Shown here piece after piece: positions 23,140 to 25,720 of a stretch of DNA of 25,720 nt (positions are counted from its first letter, which is position 1; each line of letters opens with the position of its first letter). The DNA lies in NCBI GenBank assembly GCA_964626735.1, contig CAZVIJ010000024.1, forward strand, positions 1 through 25,720, in the 5' to 3' direction. The stretch is from CAZVIJ01 sp964626735. GTDB lineage: Bacteria; Patescibacteriota; Dojkabacteria; JAOAGR01. Position numbers and translations under genes: made by a program. Under the pieces are notes generated by a model. That model saw only the letters and a list, made by a program, of their open reading frames with translations, was not told where the DNA came from and searched no databases.

Positions 23140-25324
23140 TGCCCTTGGAATCGACAGCAAACACCTCATCCTTAGTCACGATCAATGGATTAATCTCCAT
23201 CTCGGAAATCTCCGGGAAATTTTCCGCTAGATTAGCGAACTTGGTGATTACGTTGTACAAGGCATTCAAATTCATTTTTTCACCACCTCTAAAGCCGTTC
23301 AGGAGCTTGAAAACTTTGGAGTTAGCCACCAACAGTTCGGCATCAAGATGATCGAGAGGCAGGAGCTTGAGGTTCCGATCCTGTATGACCTCTGCCATAG
23401 TTCCGCCGGCTCCGAACATCAGGACATGCCCGAACGTCTTATCCTGCTTAACGCCCAGTATTATCTCAACGCCGCCCGTAATCTGTTTTTGGATCTGGAT
23501 CGATACCGTCTGCTTCAGCTCGTTGTCCAACTTGTTGATACGCTGTTTCATCTCGCCGAGGGCTTTTTCTAGCTTGTATCGATTGCTGATATTGGTCACG
23601 ACTCCGCCGACATCAGTCTTATGGACAAGCTTATTCGACGAAACTTTAAGCACGACCGGCCAACCGTAATCTTCGGTAAACTTCAGGGCTCCTTCGAATG
23701 AAACTACCGTATCGGTGGGAGGAGTAGGGATATTCCAAGACTTCATGATCTCGTTGGCCTCAAAGTTGTTCAATGCGATCTGTCCTGATGCATTGGCGTG
23801 GTTCTTGGTCTTCACAATTTCGATTACTTCCGAAACGACCGTGGGGTTTGCAAGATCTGTATCGTACGGTTCAGATACCTTAGATAGCTTCTTGAGCCTC
23901 AAAAGCCTCGAGTCCCTGTTTTTCTTCCAAGCCCACATATTGCCGAGCACCCGTATCGCACGCTCGGGATACCGGAAATTCGGTATCTTGTACATATTCA
24001 GAATCTTTTCTCCTTTCTCGATGCTCGTTCCGCCCATGAAGGCGCAAAGAATCGGCTTATTGTGTATCTCGGAAAGCCTCCCGATATACTCCGCCGTCAA
24101 GTAGATCTGCGTCATGACTTGGGGGGTGAGGATTACAACCATCGCGTCGACATTCTTTTGGGCGAGCACGATATCGATGGCGCTTCCGTACCGGGTAGCG
24201 AGCGCATCGCCCAAGACATCGATCGGGTTCATGAAATTCGATGATCGGGGAAGGTGAGCCATGAGCCTCTCTTTGGTCTTGTCGGAGATTTGTGCAAGTT
24301 TAAGGCCGTACTGTTCGACGAAATCGGTGCTCATTACGGCAGGGCCTCCGGCATTGGAGACGATAGCGACATTCGGTCCTTCAGGGGCTTTCTCCCAAGC
24401 GAAGGCTTTAGCCATATCGAAGAAATCCTCAAGACCTTCGCACCGTATGACTCCTGATTGCTCAAGCGCCGCGTCGAGTACGGAATCTTCCCCGGCGATA
24501 GATCCGGTATGGGATTGCATTGCCTGTTGCGCATGCTTCGATTTGCCGGGTTTGAGCACGAACAGGGGATGGTGAAGGCTTAGTTGCGAGGTAAGGTTGA
24601 TGAAGTCGCCGCCATCGGCAATAGATTCAAGGTACATTCCGATCGGAATGACTCGGGAAAGCCGCTTATCCTCTAGGGCGAGGCGTACTTCGGGCTTGTC
24701 GGGGAGTTGGGTATGGAGCCAATAATTGAGCAGATCGTTCTCGGTTACGTTTGCCTTATTACCGAGGGTAACGAAGTCGCAAAAACCGATATTGGAATGT
24801 TCTGCCCAATCGAACACGCTCGAGGCGATAGCTCCCGACTGGGATAGGAACCTCAGATTGCCTATCTTTTTATGGACTTTGCTGAAGGTCGCGTTGAGAT
24901 CATGCAGGTTGTTGATGAATCCAAGGCAATTGGGCCCCAAGACCTTGATATCGTGCTCTTCAGCTATTTTTACCAATTGGCTTTCCAGCGCTTCGCCCTC
25001 ATGCCCAATTTCCTTAAAGCCCGCAGAAAAAACGACGACATTCTTGATCCCGCGGTCAGCTATTTCCTTCATGCAATCCAATACTCCGGCAGCTGGAATG
25101 GAGATGATCGCGAGTTCCGGCACTTTGGGGGTATCCGAAATTTTCTTGTAGCAGGTAAGCTTGAGGATAGAGTCGTAATTAGGATTTATCGGATAGATAT
25201 CACCTTTGAACCCTGAGTCTATGACGTTCTTCAAAACGATGTAGCCGAGCTTTTGTTCCGTTTGCGATGCGCCGATTATGGCTATAGAATCGGGATTGAG
25301 CAGTTTCGTGATATCATTGTGCAT
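23126..25324 (-). CDS. Acetate--CoA ligase (ADP-forming), fused alpha-beta type
   Basis: This enzyme converts acetyl-CoA (or another acyl-CoA) + ADP + phosphate to the free acid + ATP + CoA, in the cytoplasm. The 732 residues join both subunits. Alpha half: a CoA-binding Rossmann start (IAIIGASQTEQKLG), a VLGPNCLGF motif, a FLSQSGAIASS phosphate loop and the phosphohistidine loop SHTGSIAGED (H272). Beta half: an ATP-grasp domain from about 510, with the second histidine in LVHKTDVGGV (H568) and EMEINPLIV at the metal site. The start is ATG 25324, with TTG 25330 as an alternative; neither has a Shine-Dalgarno. The enzyme gives one-step ATP formation in fermentative bacteria and archaea. Acetate is the usual substrate but other acids are possible. 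Its end overlaps the 552-residue gene by 14 bp. Confidence 0.93.
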   Translation of the reverse strand: MHNDITKLLNPDSIAIIGASQTEQKLGYIVLKNVIDSGFKGDIYPINPNYDSILKLTCYKKISDTPKVPELAIISIPAAGVLDCMKEIADRGIKNVVVFSAGFKEIGHEGEALESQLVKIAEEHDIKVLGPNCLGFINNLHDLNATFSKVHKKIGNLRFLSQSGAIASSVFDWAEHSNIGFCDFVTLGNKANVTENDLLNYWLHTQLPDKPEVRLALEDKRLSRVIPIGMYLESIADGGDFINLTSQLSLHHPLFVLKPGKSKHAQQAMQSHTGSIAGEDSVLDAALEQSGVIRCEGLEDFFDMAKAFAWEKAPEGPNVAIVSNAGGPAVMSTDFVEQYGLKLAQISDKTKERLMAHLPRSSNFMNPIDVLGDALATRYGSAIDIVLAQKNVDAMVVILTPQVMTQIYLTAEYIGRLSEIHNKPILCAFMGGTSIEKGEKILNMYKIPNFRYPERAIRVLGNMWAWKKNRDSRLLRLKKLSKVSEPYDTDLANPTVVSEVIEIVKTKNHANASGQIALNNFEANEIMKSWNIPTPPTDTVVSFEGALKFTEDYGWPVVLKVSSNKLVHKTDVGGVVTNISNRYKLEKALGEMKQRINKLDNELKQTVSIQIQKQITGGVEIILGVKQDKTFGHVLMFGAGGTMAEVIQDRNLKLLPLDHLDAELLVANSKVFKLLNGFRGGEKMNLNALYNVITKFANLAENFPEISEMEINPLIVTKDEVFAVDSKGIIAA

Positions 25325-25399
25325 GGGCAATTTTCGTTTTCAGTTTAGTGAATTTTGCCTGTTTAGCAAAAGTTGTCTTGATAATAAAACGTTATAGGG

Positions 25400-25427
25400 T
25401 TTACATATGATATATTCTTGCTATAAT
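25400..25427 (+). promoter_or_regulatory. Promoter: TTTACA, 16-bp spacer, TATAAT
   Basis: A near-consensus -35 (5 of 6) and a perfect -10 at 25422-25427 in the spacer 25325-25526. It would give the next plus-strand gene a leader of about 93 nt. A second -10-like TAAAAT (25511-25516) lies 10 nt before that gene's ATG and could drive a nearly leaderless transcript. Confidence 0.6.
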
Positions 25428-25526
25428 AGCTGTCGTATAACGAATTTATATCATTGTCGAGCCATAAGAATCGTAATGTGATATTACAAGACTTAAAAGG
25501 CAATAAGGTATAAAATACATATATCA

Positions 25527-25720
25527 ATGTTAATCAAACTCAACAAAACCAAAAGCTGGAGATTACTTCGGTTGAGAAACCTTTCTTACAAGGGCTTAAC
25601 GATGCTCTTCATCTTCACGCTCGGTGTAGTTTTTGCAGTTTATAATATTGTCCCCGCAGTACACACAAAAATTTATGCCGATACTCAGGAGAAGTACGCA
25701 TCACTTGTAATCGTCGATGG
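25527..25720 (+). CDS. Start of an exported or membrane-anchored protein, cut by window end
   Basis: The reading frame is open from ATG 25527 to the end of the window (64 complete codons). A basic N-terminus (KLNKTKSWRLLRLRN) is followed by a hydrophobic helix (about 23-43, LTMLFIFTLGVVFAVYNIV) and then an AVHTKIYADTQEK stretch. This is a signal peptide or N-terminal anchor; HTKIYA may hold a cleavage site. The remainder is outside the window, so no function can be given. No Shine-Dalgarno is present; a -10-like TAAAAT precedes the ATG by 10 nt. Confidence 0.7.
   Translation, partial: MLIKLNKTKSWRLLRLRNLSYKGLTMLFIFTLGVVFAVYNIVPAVHTKIYADTQEKYASLVIVD

Noticed and set aside
1..25720. CRISPR array, insertion sequence or prophage
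   Set aside because: No regularly spaced direct repeats with unique spacers, transposase, integrase or phage structural genes were seen; the only tandem repeat has a 25-bp period without spacers.

Overview
The window looks like the genome of a small-genome bacterium of the Patescibacteria (Candidate Phyla Radiation), most likely a Saccharibacteria (TM7) relative. This placement is inferred from gene content and style and was not computed. The signs are mid-GC DNA with the standard code (all three stops used), very tight packing with overlapping convergent 3' ends, RNase J with a long disordered N-terminus, an ADP-forming acetyl-CoA synthetase (a single-step ATP source typical of fermentative cells), a divergent MraY, several large proteins without recognisable family, and many genes whose -10 box sits only 5-10 nt before the ATG.

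Layout. 1-2565: the 3' part of a large secreted glycoside hydrolase (jelly-roll-like region, Thr/Pro linker, clan GH-A/GH5-like catalytic domain, second linker, PA14), closed by an intrinsic terminator. 2636-3262: an unknown protein, ending at a bidirectional terminator shared with RNase J (3323-5419, minus). Between RNase J and the next gene lies a stretch packed with consecutive hairpins (5453-5655), either a structured RNase J leader or a separate small RNA. 5748-6529 (minus): an unknown protein and a small membrane protein. 6613-7926: a family 6 glycoside hydrolase lipoprotein. 7930-10902 (minus): a superfamily 2 helicase with two predicted membrane helices. 10947-12716: an ABC-F ATPase, divergent from the helicase across a 44-bp spacer. 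Two tRNA-Leu genes, GAG and CAG, lie on the minus strand at 12768 and 16582. Between them are an unknown 566-residue protein, a winged-helix protein and a DEDDh exonuclease. 16843-17796: methionyl-tRNA formyltransferase. 17774-21356 (minus): a compact cluster of a 7-TM protein, an ATP-grasp ligase fused to a retropepsin-like domain, MraY and a small membrane protein. 21481-23139: an unknown 552-residue protein. 23126-25324 (minus): ADP-forming acyl-CoA synthetase. 25527-end: the start of an exported protein.

How the genes fit together. The GH5-like and GH6 enzymes point to extracellular attack on beta-glucan or cellulose, and acetyl-CoA synthetase (ADP-forming) would turn fermentation-derived acetyl-CoA into ATP. 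RNase J, Fmt, ABC-F, the tRNAs and the exonuclease are housekeeping genes. The most interesting part is the 7-TM / ATP-grasp-protease / MraY cluster. It links a peptide-ligase-like enzyme, of the kind found beside 7-TM transglutaminase-related proteins, to the membrane step of peptidoglycan synthesis.
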